Under the pieces are notes generated by a model. The model searched no databases and was not told the DNA's origin. It worked only from the letters and a program-made list of their open reading frames with translations. Source: Desmodesmus armatus (taxonomy: Eukaryota; Chlorophyta; Chlorophyceae; Sphaeropleales; Scenedesmaceae). Taken from it: a stretch of 64,000 nucleotides of DNA. Below are positions 1-12,644 of the stretch, piece by piece (the stretch's first letter is position 1; each line of letters opens with the position of its first letter). Where the stretch lies: contig VIIQ02000660.1 in NCBI GenBank assembly GCA_007449985.2, forward strand, positions 1 to 64,000. The letters run 5' to 3'. A program made the position numbers and the translations under genes.

Positions 1-3000
1 TTGCCGGTGCCTGATCAGGCATTCTAAGCAGGAGAAACTGGGCAGCATGCACACTACACACCACTTTTACAAATTACTGCAGCACAGAGGGGCTGCCTTA
101 CAAAAACAATGCATCGATGTCCTCAACTTTAGTCCTGTCAAAACAGCCTATGGAATCGTGGTGGCACACAGAAGCCAAAGCAAGTCGGCAGAGCAGCAGA
201 AAGCTGCACAGCAGCATCAAAAGACAATCAGACCCTCAGCAGGCCCGGCCGCAAGCCCAAAAAACACAAAGAAAATTATTTTCCGAGGCTCAGCTGGCCC
301 TGCCAGAGCCCAGAAGCTGTAAAGGCTCTCGGGACGCAGAGCGTGGGGAGGGCCATCCGTAAATTGCTATAACTCGTCATACAAACACTTTCGCCACGAC
401 TTAAGCACAGTTCCTGATAGCCATATGTCTCTAGTTTGTGTGTACGTGCGGGGGGGGAAACATTCCGAACCCACTGATCTGGGCGCAGTTGCCATCCGCC
501 GGCCAAATGGACGTGCCACCTGGCACCATGCACAACTCACTAGGGCAAGACCACACCCACAATTGAGGCTGACTTGTGGCCTGTGCGCGTAGGCACCAAC
601 GGCCCCATTTTGGCTCCAATGGCCCCTTGCCCAGAATGGGGTACAGTGACACCAATGTGCGTACAACACAGCAGCAAGCTTTGCTGGCCCCAAAGGCAGT
701 ATACATGCAACAGTGACAACCTTCAATGCATTTTGCTAGAACAACAAAAATCAGGGTCGTTCTGCAAGCTTCACCGCTTGCCCACTGCCCAAGCCACCAA
801 CAGATTTTGTACAGCACTGCACCCCCTCCGACAAGGAGGGGCATGCACGTGAACAACCCGACAGCTGCAGATGCTGAGCCACACAACACCAACAAGCTGC
901 AATGGGTGGCGCCTGATTCGGAAGGCTGCACGCAGCTGATGTCAATGCGACCTCTGACCCCCCTTTGGGAAGGTCACCTGCAGGTAGCAGCAGCATACGG
1001 GACCTCAGTCAGCAAGGGAGGCTAGAACGGCTGCTCAAGACTGGGTGTGTAGACAGCCTTAGGGCCACACAACAGTGAGGCATGCCGCCATCGACGGCTG
1101 CTGCATGGTTGAGGACTCAGTCCATGCGGACTTGCAACATAGAGGAGGTGGCACCTGCACTTACTCTGCCAGTTTGGCATGCGTGCAGAGATCTGCTGCG
1201 TCTGGCAGGCATCTAGTACTGCACATTGCCACCACCCCATGCTGCAGCTGGTCCGCACAGCTCGTGCAATGCTCTGCTGTTGCACAGCACTTGTACTTGC
1301 AAGGGGGGTTGTACATGCATGTGGCCCAACGACTGATGCTGTCCTGCGCGCTAGAGACAGCTGTGCTGGACTTACTTTGTGGTTCAAAGCAACACCATAT
1401 TGCAACTGGTTGCCTGCACATGGCCTTGTCAACACCTCCCAAATGTGAGGCGCTGCTGCGCTTGCATCAACCACCTTGCAGACAGGCAGAAAAACACAGC
1501 CACCTGATTGGTACTGGTTGCTGCTGAAATGTGCCGTGCATGCTGCTTCTGTGACAAGAAGGCTCTATAGTGTGCTAGCTAGGGCTGGGGTCTGCAATGC
1601 AGCTGCTGCTGCTGGTGTCACATGCTGCATGTGTCGGCACGTAGAGGCTAGGGACCTGCTGCAAGTCACAAGTCTTCAAGACAGCTGCTGTGTGGCTGCA
1701 ATCCCGAACCAGTCAACTTGCAAGTATCTTCTAGCATGTGAATACCGTTCCTGCATGCTTCCTCAATGCCCATTGCTTACCTGCTGGCACACAATTGGCC
1801 AACAGCCTGGAAGGGCCTCGCTGATACTGCACTTGCACTGAAACTCAGCTTCGCCTGATCAGCCCATTTCTGGGACCCGTACTTCCTCCATATCGTTGCA
1901 GACAGGTGACGGACTCCAGCAACTCCTGTGTGTGCTGCAATAGCACTTGGCTGCCATCTTGCTTGCACTGTTGCCAGCTGTCATGCTCGCCTGCTGCATG
2001 CAGCTGTGCTGGGGCTGTGGGGCTTGCAAAAGATTGCCTTTGATATAAGTATCAGATGTGTGCAAACGAGACTGCATTTGCGTTCAACATACAGAAGTGC
2101 CCTCTGCTGCAGCCAGATCTTGGCACAAACAGCAGAGCAGTATAGTCGCGAAGCACTGCCCAGGCCTCAGATCACACTCAAACGATGATGATTGATCTTT
2201 CCTATGTGATGGAGGCACCGCAGAGCCGGCAAAACAGGTGCAGGACGACGTCATGACAAATTCACAAACCGGCTGTCACCGGTCCCGCATCAGTGGGTTC
2301 GGAAATGTTTTTCCAGACAGCTGGGGCTGCTATTTTCACCGTGCGTGTCCTGCGCTGACCAAAGCCTCGCAAGCTGTTTCTTTCCTACTGCTCCTACACC
2401 CTGTAGTGCCTGGCAGGCCAGCTGGCACTGAGCACAGAGCAGGCCGTTGAAACCGTTGAAGTAACAGATGTTTGAATGTCACACTTGACCAGTGCCGGTG
2501 CCTGATCAGGCATTCTAAGCAGGAGAAACTGGGCAGCACTGCACACTACACACACACTTTTACAAAATTACTGCAGCACAGAGGGGTGCTGCCTTACAAA
2601 AACAGATGCATCGATGTCCTCAACTTTAGTCCCTGTCGAAAACAGACTATGGAATCGTGTGGCACACAGAAGCCAAAGCAAGTCAGGCAGAGCAGCAGAA
2701 AGCTGCACAGCAGCATCAAAAAGACAATCAGACCCTCAGCAGGCACGGCCGCAAGCCCAAAAAACAACAGAAATTATTTTCCGAGGCTCAGCTGGCCCTG
2801 CCAGAGCCCCAGAAGCTGTAAAAGGCTCTCGGACGCAGAGCGTGGGGAGGGCCATCCGTAAATTGCTATAACTCGTCATACAAACACTTTCGCCACGACT
2901 TAAGCACAGTTCCTGATAGCCATATGTCTCTAGTTTGTGTGTACGTGCGGGGGTGGGAAAACATTTCCGAACCCACTGATCTGGGCGCAGTTGCCATCCG

Positions 3001-6000
3001 CCGGCCAAATGGACGTGCCACCCTGGCACCATGCACAACTCACTAGGGCAAGACCACACACCACAATTGAGGCTGACTTGTGGCCTGTGCGCGTAGGCAC
3101 CAACGGCCCCATTTTGGCTCCAATGGCCCCTTGCCCAGAATGGGGTACAGTGACACCAATGTGCGTACAACACAGCAGCAAGCTTTGCTGGCCCCAAAGG
3201 CAGTATACATGCAACAGTGACAACCTTCAATGCATTTTGCTAGAACAACAAAATCAGGGTCGTTCTGCAAGCTTCACCGCTTGCCCACTGCCCAAGCCAC
3301 CAACAGATTTTGTACAGCACTGCACCCCCTCCGACAAGGAGGGGCATGCACGTGAACAACCCGACAGCTGCAGATGCTGAGCCACACAACACCAACAAGC
3401 TGCAATGGGTGGCGCCTGATTCGGAAGGCTGCACGCAGCTTGATGTCAATGCGACCTCTGACCCCCTTTGGGAAGGTCACCTGCAGGTAGCAGCAGCATA
3501 CGGGACCTCAGTCAGCAAGGGAGGCTAGAACGGCTGCTCAAGACTGGGTGTGTAGACAGCCTTAGGGCCACACAAACAGTGAGGCATGCCGCCATCGACG
3601 GCTGCTGCATGGTTGAGGACTCAGTCCATGCGGACTTGCAACATAGAGGAGGTGGCACCTGCACTTACTCTGCCAGTTTGGCATGCGTGCAGAGATCTGC
3701 TGCGTCTGGCAGGCATCTAGTACTGCACATTGCCACCACCCCATGCTGCAGCTGGCCCGCACAGCTCGTGCAATGCTCTGCTGTTGCACAGCACTTGTAC
3801 TTGCAAGGGGGTTGTACATGCATGTGGCCCAACGACTGATGCTGTCCTGCGCGCTAGAGACAGCTGTGCTGGACTTACTTTGTGGTTCAAAGCAACACCA
3901 TATTGCAACTGGTTGCCTGCACATGGCCTTGTCAACACCTCCCAAATGTGAGGCGCTGCTGCGCTTGCATCAACCACCTTGCAGACAGGCAGAAAAAACA
4001 CAGCCACCTGATTGGTACTGGTTGCTGCTGAAATGTGCCGTGCATGCTGCTTCTGTGACAAGAAGGCTCTATAGTGTGCTAGCTAGGGCTGGGGTCTGCA
4101 ATGCAGCTGCTGCTGCTGGTGTCACATGCTGCATGTGTCGGCACGTAGAGGCTAGGGACCTGCTGCAAGTCACAAGTCTTCAAGACAGCTGCTGTGTGGC
4201 TGCAATCCCGAACCAGTCAACTTGCAAGTATCTTCTAGCATGTGAATACCGTTCCTGCATGCTTCCTCAATGCCCATTGCTTACCTGCTGGCACACAATT
4301 GGCCAACAGCCTGGAAGGGCCTCGCTGATACTGCACTTGCACTGAAACTCAGCTTCGCCTGATCAGCCCATTTCTGGGACCCCGTACTTCCTCCATATCG
4401 TTGCAGACAGGTGACGGACTCCAGCAACTCCTGTGTGTGCTGCAATAGCACTTGGCTGCCATCTTGCTTGCACTGTTGCCAGCTGTCATGCTCGCCTGCT
4501 GCATGCAGCTGTGCTGGGGCTGTGGGGCTTGCAAAACATTGCCTTTGATATAAGTATCAGATGTGTGCAAACGAGACTGCATTTGCGTTCAACATACAGA
4601 AGTGCCCTCTGCTGCAGCCCAGATCTTGGCACAAACAGCAGAGCAGTATAGTCGCGAAGCACTGCCCAGGCCTCAGATCACACTCAAACGATGATGATTG
4701 ATCTTTCCTATGTGATGGAGGCACCGCAGAGCCGGCAAAACAGGTGCAGGACGACGTCATGACAAATTCACAAACCGGCTGTCACCGGTCCCGCATCAGT
4801 GGGTTCGGAAATGTTTTTCCAGACAGCTGGGGCTGCTATTTTCACCGTGCGTGTCCTGCGCTGACCAAAGCCTCGCAAGCTGTTTCTTTCCTACTGCTCC
4901 TACACCCTGTAGTGCCTGGCAGGCCAGCTGGCACTGAGCACAGAGCAGGCCGTTGAAACCGTTGAAGTAACAGATGTTTGAATGTCACACTTTGACCAGT
5001 GCCGGTGCCTGATCAGGCATTCTAAGCAGGAGAAACTGGGCAGCACTGCACACTACACACACACTTTTACAAAATTACTGCAGCACAGAGGGGTGCTGCC
5101 TTACAAAAACAGATGCATCGATGTCCTCAACTTTAGTCCCTGTCGAAAACAGACTATGGAATCGTGTGGCACACAGAAGCCAAAGCAAGTCAGGCAGAGC
5201 AGCAGAAAGCTGCACAGCAGCATCAAAAAGACAATCAGACCCTCAGCAGGCACGGCCGCAAGCCCAAAAAACAACAGAAATTATTTTCCGAGGCTCAGCT
5301 GGCCCTGCCAGAGCCCCAGAAGCTGTAAAAGGCTCTCGGACGCAGAGCGTGGGGAGGGCCATCCGTAAATTGCTATAACTCGTCATACAAACACTTTCGC
5401 CACGACTTAAGCACAGTTCCTGATAGCCATATGTCTCTAGTTTGTGTGTACGTGCGGGGGTGGGAAAACATTTCCGAACCCACTGATCTGGGCGCAGTTG
5501 CCATCCGCCGGCCAAATGGACGTGCCACCCTGGCACCATGCACAACTCACTAGGGCAAGACCACACACCACAATTGAGGCTGACTTGTGGCCTGTGCGCG
5601 TAGGCACCAACGGCCCCATTTTGGCTCCAATGGCCCCTTGCCCAGAATGGGGTACAGTGACACCAATGTGCGTACAACACAGCAGCAAGCTTTGCTGGCC
5701 CCAAAGGCAGTATACATGCAACAGTGACAACCTTCAATGCATTTTGCTAGAACAACAAAATCAGGGTCGTTCTGCAAGCTTCACCGCTTGCCCACTGCCC
5801 AAGCCACCAACAGATTTTGTACAGCACTGCACCCCCTCCGACAAGGAGGGGCATGCACGTGAACAACCCGACAGCTGCAGATGCTGAGCCACACAACACC
5901 AACAAGCTGCAATGGGTGGCGCCTGATTCGGAAGGCTGCACGCAGCTTGATGTCAATGCGACCTCTGACCCCCCTTTGGGAAGGTCACCTGCAGGTAGCA

Positions 6001-9000
6001 GCAGCATACGGGACCTCAGTCAGCAAGGGAGGCTAGAACGGCTGCTCAAGACTGGGTGTGTAGACAGCCTTAGGGCCACACAAACAGTGAGGCATGCCGC
6101 CATCGACGGCTGCTGCATGGTTGAGGACTCAGTCCATGCGGACTTGCAACATAGAGGAGGTGGCACCTGCACTTACTCTGCCAGTTTGGCATGCGTGCAG
6201 AGATCTGCTGCGTCTGGCAGGCATCTAGTACTGCACATTGCCACCACCCCATGCTGCAGCTGGCCCGCACAGCTCGTGCAATGCTCTGCTGTTGCACAGC
6301 ACTTGTACTTGCAAGGGGGGTTGTACATGCATGTGGCCCAACGACTGATGCTGTCCTGCGCGCTAGAGACAGCTGTGCTGGACTTACTTTGTGGTTCAAA
6401 GCAACACCATATTGCAACTGGTTGCCTGCACATGGCCTTGTCAACACCTCCCAAATGTGAGGCGCTGCTGCGCTTGCATCAACCACCTTGCAGACAGGCA
6501 GAAAAACACAGCCACCTGATTGGTACTGGTTGCTGCTGAAATGTGCCGTGCATGCTGCTTCTGTGACAAGAAGGCTCTATAGTGTGCTAGCTAGGGCTGG
6601 GGTCTGCAATGCAGCTGCTGCTGCTGGTGTCACATGCTGCATGTGTCGGCACGTAGAGGCTAGGGACCTGCTGCAAGTCACAAGTCTTCAAGACAGCTGC
6701 TGTGTGGCTGCAATCCCGAACCAGTCAACTTGCAAGTATCTTCTAGCATGTGAATACCGTTCCTGCATGCTTCCTCAATGCCCATTGCTTACCTGCTGGC
6801 ACACAATTGGCCAACAGCCTGGAAGGGCCTCGCTGATACTGCACTTGCACTGAAACTCAGCTTCGCCTGATCAGCCCATTTCTGGGACCCCGTACTTCCT
6901 CCATATCGTTGCAGACAGGTGACGGACTCCAGCAACTCCTGTGTGTGCTGCAATAGCACTTGGCTGCCATCTTGCTTGCACTGTTGCCAGCTGTCATGCT
7001 CGCCTGCTGCATGCAGCTGTGCTGGGGCTGTGGGGCTTGCAAAACATTGCCTTTGATATAAGTATCAGATGTGTGCAAACGAGACTGCATTTGCGTTCAA
7101 CATACAGAAGTGCCCTCTGCTGCAGCCCAGATCTTGGCACAAACAGCAGAGCAGTATAGTCGCGAAGCACTGCCCAGGCCTCAGATCGCACTCAAACGAT
7201 GATGATTGATCTTTCCTATGTGATGGAGGCACCGCAGAGCCGGCAAAACAGGTGCAGGACGACGTCATGACAAATTCACAAACCGGCTGTCACCGGTCCC
7301 GCATCAGTGGGTTCGGAAATGTTTTTCCAGACAGCTGGGGCTGCTATTTTCACCGTGCGTGTCCTGCGCTGACCAAAGCCTCGCAAGCTGTTTCTTTCCT
7401 ACTGCTCCTACACCCTGTAGTGCCTGGCAGGCCAGCTGGCACTGAGCACAGAGCAGGCCGTTGAAACCGTTGAAGTAACAGATGTTTGAATGTCACACTT
7501 TGACCAGTGCCGGTGCCTGATCAGGCATTCTAAGCAGGAGAAACTGGGCAGCACTGCACACTACACACACACTTTTACAAAATTACTGCAGCACAGAGGG
7601 GTGCTGCCTTACAAAAACAGATGCATCGATGTCCTCAACTTTAGTCCCTGTCGAAAACAGACTATGGAATCGTGTGGCACACAGAAGCCAAAGCAAGTCA
7701 GGCAGAGCAGCAGAAAGCTGCACAGCAGCATCAAAAAGACAATCAGACCCTCAGCAGGCACGGCCGCAAGCCCAAAAAACAACAGAAATTATTTTCCGAG
7801 GCTCAGCTGGCCCTGCCAGAGCCCCAGAAGCTGTAAAAGGCTCTCGGACGCAGAGCGTGGGGAGGGCCATCCGTAAATTGCTATAACTCGTCATACAAAC
7901 ACTTTCGCCACGACTTAAGCACAGTTCCTGATAGCCATATGTCTCTAGTTTGTGTGTACGTGCGGGGGTGGGAAAACATTTCCGAACCCACTGATCTGGG
8001 CGCAGTTGCCATCCGCCGGCCAAATGGACGTGCCACCCTGGCACCATGCACAACTCACTAGGGCAAGACCACACACCACAATTGAGGCTGACTTGTGGCC
8101 TGTGCGCGTAGGCACCAACGGCCCCATTTTGGCTCCAATGGCCCCTTGCCCAGAATGGGGTACAGTGACACCAATGTGCGTACAACACAGCAGCAAGCTT
8201 TGCTGGCCCCAAAGGCAGTATACATGCAACAGTGACAACCTTCAATGCATTTTGCTAGAACAACAAAATCAGGGTCGTTCTGCAAGCTTCACCGCTTGCC
8301 CACTGCCCAAGCCACCAACAGATTTTGTACAGCACTGCACCCCCTCCGACAAGGAGGGGCATGCACGTGAACAACCCGACAGCTGCAGATGCTGAGCCAC
8401 ACAACACCAACAAGCTGCAATGGGTGGCGCCTGATTCGGAAGGCTGCACGCAGCTTGATGTCAATGCGACCTCTGACCCCCCTTTGGGAAGGTCACCTGC
8501 AGGTAGCAGCAGCATACGGGACCTCAGTCAGCAAGGGAGGCTAGAACGGCTGCTCAAGACTGGGTGTGTAGACAGCCTTAGGGCCACACAAACAGTGAGG
8601 CATGCCGCCATCGACGGCTGCTGCATGGTTGAGGACTCAGTCCATGCGGACTTGCAACATAGAGGAGGTGGCACCTGCACTTACTCTGCCAGTTTGGCAT
8701 GCGTGCAGAGATCTGCTGCGTCTGGCAGGCATCTAGTACTGCACATTGCCACCACCCCATGCTGCAGCTGGTCCGCACAGCTCGTGCAATGCTCTGCTGT
8801 TGCACAGCACTTGTACTTGCAAGGGGGGTTGTACATGCATGTGGCCCAACGACTGATGCTGTCCTGCGCGCTAGAGACAGCTGTGCTGGACTTACTTTGT
8901 GGTTCAAAGCAACACCATATTGCAACTGGTTGCCTGCACATGGCCTTGTCAACACCTCCCAAATGTGAGGCGCTGCTGCGCTTGCATCAACCACCTTGCA

Positions 9001-10501
9001 GACAGGCAGAAAAACACAGCCACCTGATTGGTACTGGTTGCTGCTGAAATGTGCCGTGCATGCTGCTTCTGTGACAAGAAGGCTCTATAGTGTGCTAGCT
9101 AGGGCTGGGGTCTGCAATGCAGCTGCTGCTGCTGGTGTCACATGCTGCATGTGTCGGCACGTAGAGGCTAGGGACCTGCTGCAAGTCACAAGTCTTCAAG
9201 ACAGCTGCTGTGTGGCTGCAATCCCGAACCAGTCAACTTGCAAGTATCTTCTAGCATGTGAATACCGTTCCTGCATGCTTCCTCAATGCCCATTGCTTAC
9301 CTGCTGGCACACAATTGGCCAACAGCCTGGAAGGGCCTCGCTGATACTGCACTTGCACTGAAACTCAGCTTCGCCTGATCAGCCCATTTCTGGGACCCCG
9401 TACTTCCTCCATATCGTTGCAGACAGGTGACGGACTCCAGCAACTCCTGTGTGTGCTGCAATAGCACTTGGCTGCCATCTTGCTTGCACTGTTGCCAGCT
9501 GTCATGCTCGCCTGCTGCATGCAGCTGTGCTGGGGCTGTGGGGCTTGCAAAAGATTGCCTTTGATATAAGTATCAGATGTGTGCAAACGAGACTGCATTT
9601 GCGTTCAACATACAGAAGTGCCCTCTGCTGCAGCCCAGATCTTGGCACAAACAGCAGAGCAGTATAGTCGCGAAGCACTGCCCAGGCCTCAGATCACACT
9701 CAAACGATGATGATTGATCTTTCCTATGTGATGGAGGCACCGCAGAGCCGGCAAAACAGGTGCAGGACGACGTCATGACAAATTCACAAACCGGCTGTCA
9801 CCGGTCCCGCATCAGTGGGTTCGGAAATGTTTTTCCAGACAGCTGGGGCTGCTATTTTCACCGTGCGTGTCCTGCGCTGACCAAAGCCTCGCAAGCTGTT
9901 TCTTTCCTACTGCTCCTACACCCTGTAGTGCCTGGCAGGCCAGCTGGCACTGAGCACAGAGCAGGCCGTTGAAACCGTTGAAGTAACAGATGTTTGAATG
10001 TCACACTTTGACCAGTGCCGGTGCCTGATCAGGCATTCTAAGCAGGAGAAACTGGGCAGCACTGCACACTACACACACACTTTTACAAAATTACTGCAGC
10101 ACAGAGGGGTGCTGCCTTACAAAAACAGATGCATCGATGTCCTCAACTTTAGTCCCTGTCGAAAACAGACTATGGAATCGTGTGGCACACAGAAGCCAAA
10201 GCAAGTCAGGCAGAGCAGCAGAAAGCTGCACAGCAGCATCAAAAAGACAATCAGACCCTCAGCAGGCACGGCCGCAAGCCCAAAAAACAACAGAAATTAT
10301 TTTCCGAGGCTCAGCTGGCCCTGCCAGAGCCCCAGAAGCTGTAAAAGGCTCTCGGACGCAGAGCGTGGGGAGGGCCATCCGTAAATTGCTATAACTCGTC
10401 ATACAAACACTTTCGCCACGACTTAAGCACAGTTCCTGATAGCCATATGTCTCTAGTTTGTGTGTACGTGCGGGGGTGGGAAAACATTTCCGAACCCACT
10501 G
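1..10501. repeat. Tandem array of about 2.5-kb units
   Basis: The same landmark (CCTGATCAGG) recurs at 10, 2501, 5008, 7516 and 10024, giving spacings of 2491, 2507, 2508 and 2508 bp. The array therefore holds four full units and a partial fifth that ends abruptly at about 10501. The units are nearly identical over their whole length. They contain open frames on both strands (for example 5817-6539 and 8325-9047 plus), but single-base deletions break these in other copies and the translations are Cys/His/Gln-rich without recognisable domains, so I do not call genes. No rRNA, tRNA or transposase signature was seen. A macrosatellite or a locally amplified intergenic segment is the best description. 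The array runs off the left edge of the window. Confidence 0.95.
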
Positions 10502-10833
10502 CTATGCTAGCCAGCGTTGCCGAGCTGCTGTTGGAGGCTGGGGCTGATATCTGTGGCAAGGACGCAGCAGGGTGCACGCCATTGCTGCTTGCAGCAGAGC
10601 GGGGACGCAGCAGCTTCGTGGGCATCCTCCTGGGTGCCAGCACGAGCCCACTGCAGGCAGGCCACATTGCAGCAGCACAGCATGCAGCAGATGGCGCAGG
10701 ACATGCAACTACGGCAGGACTGCTGGCATCAGCTTTGGCCACCTGCGGGGGTCAGGAGGCTGCAGCGGGCAGTGCAGCGGGACGCCCCAGCGCGCAGGAT
10801 GAGCTGACACCGCCGTTGCAGCAGCTTGAGCCT

Positions 10834-10890
<57 letters not shown>

Positions 10891-12297
10891 CAGCACCAGC
10901 AGGAGCCTCAGCAGCCGCCATTGCAGCAGCAGCAGCAGCAGAGACACCCACAGCAGGAGAAGGTCACCTCAGCAGGACCAATTCAAGGGGGTGAGGAGGG
11001 ACAAGCAGAGCCCCCTGCGAAAGGATGCGCACTGCAAAGGTTGGTAGGGCGGCTGTGGGTGCTGGGAGAGCAGCACGGGCACCGTCACCAGCAATCAGGG
11101 ATGGCGGCATGGACAGCAGGCGCTGCACCACCACGACAGCAGAGGCACTGTCACCAGCAGCAGTACGATAGCTAACTAACAGGAATAACCAGCTGTACAG
11201 ATCATCATCCTGCCCACTGTCGCGCCCTTCTCTCAAAAGATGGGTAAAGAAGCACTCATGTTGTTTTTGGGTGTATAAAACATATACACCCAGTGTGCTA
11301 ATACAGAAAAACTGCCCGCCGCTGCCCGCTGCCTATTACATTCTGTTGCACGTCTGCAATTGCAGGGCCAGCAGGGTGTGATGCTCCAGCCAACACACCC
11401 ACAGCAGCAGCAGCAGCGGGAGCTGCAGGAGCAGCAGGCTACAGGGGCACAAAGCAGCATGGCAGCAGCTGCAGCCCCTAAAAACAGCAGCCGCACCGCT
11501 GTCATCCTCAAAGCCATCAAAGCAGAGGGTGCAGCGACTGCTGGGCGCAGCAAAGCAAGCAATAGGGGGCAGTCACAGCAGGATCAGCAGCAGCAGCAGG
11601 TTGCGGGGGGCTTGCCCTTAGGTAGAGCTGCTGCCGGGCTGCTGCATGATCACCTCCTCAAAAAGCTGCTGCCTGGCCTGCCGAACGAGGAGCAGCTGCA
11701 GTACTACAGGCTGGCAGACGAGTCTTTTAGTGCAGCTGAGCTGGTGCGGCTGCACAGCAGTTACCTGGCCCCAAAGACTGTCCGCACAGGTGCCGCCAGC
11801 AGCAGCCGAGAGACGCGCAGAGCCGCTAAGAGCACCAGGGCCGAGCAGCAGTTCCCCAGCGAGCTGGCGCGCGGGCTGCTGCGGCTGCGGGATGCGGTGC
11901 ACGTGTTCAAGCACACCACTAGCACAGCGGCTATCCCAGCCTCAGCTGTGCCGCAGAACCAAGCAGCCAGCAAGCTGCTGCTGGCACTGCGCTGCCTTCA
12001 CGAGTGGGAGGGCAGGATGGTGCAGCAGCAGGAGCCGCCCCTGCTGCTGCAGCTGCTGCTGTTGGGGAAGCTGCAGGGGGGTGGTGGGGCTGGCGATGTG
12101 GTCGAAATAACGATCTGGCAGAGGAGGAGGACAGGGAGGAGGAGCGGCAGCGGCAGCAGCAGCTCTTTGAGGAGAGCGGTGCAGACTGCGTGGTGGTGCA
12201 CGTCAAGCAGGGGCTGTCAGCAACACAGGATGCAGCAGCAAGGGCGTCAGGGGTTGCTGTGGCAGCTGCTGCAGCCATCAAGAGGGAGCGGGAATAG
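10447..12297 (+). CDS. Ankyrin-repeat / polyglutamine protein, partial model
   Basis: The frame from 10447 carries an ankyrin repeat just after the array ends (AELLLEAGADICGKDAAG, then CTPLLLAAERG), followed by a run of about 17 glutamines encoded by CAG near 10838-10886 and more Gln/Pro-rich sequence. This frame closes at 11175. A second coding block starts after a good acceptor (TTGCAG) at about 11366 and contains a plausible helical region (LLHDHLLKKLLPGLPNEEQL) near 11639-11698. Around 12105 the sensible frame shifts by one base to a charged stretch (NNDLAEEEDREEERQRQQQL) that ends with TAG at 12295-12297. One donor that fits the phase is GTAGGG at 11044, but I cannot fix the intron. The ATG at 10447 lies inside the last repeat unit, so the true N-terminus may be elsewhere or lost. 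Ankyrin repeats are protein-binding scaffolds; the partner is unknown. Confidence 0.5.
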
Positions 12298-12639
12298 TGA
12301 TGTGGCAGACCGCATGCGTAGCGCACTCTCAGTGCCATAGTGATGACCAACCCTCGCTGTTTGCGTGTTGTGAGGGTTCAGGGGACAGGACCAGGGCTGT
12401 GTCCGCTGGTCTGCTGTGCCGCTGCAATCGGCTTGTTGAGCGGGTTTGGGTGGGTGCTGGGTGTTATTGCCGTGGGCGCCTGTGGGCGCGGCGGTGCCGC
12501 TGCTGAGTGCTGCTAGGCGGTTCCCAGCAGCTTTGGGTGCTTGTGTGGTAGGTTGTGTCAAACCGCATGCATGGCGTCAACATAGCGCTCTGTAGTATGG
12601 TAGTGTAGGCTACACATGCTGCCACACTGCTGCTGTTGC

Positions 12640-12644
12640 TGTAA
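12640..12644 (+). terminator. TGTAA polyadenylation signal
   Basis: TGTAA is the usual green-algal polyadenylation signal. This copy lies 343 bases after the putative stop of the ankyrin/polyQ gene and in the same orientation, a normal distance for a chlorophyte 3' UTR. Confidence 0.4.

Noticed and set aside
8325..9047. Open frames of up to 240 codons within the 2.5-kb repeat units
   Set aside because: They are intact in only some copies, have no domain, codon bias or splice support, and overlap other equally open frames. A few HIA/LHMAL strings look ankyrin-like but the repeat consensus is absent.
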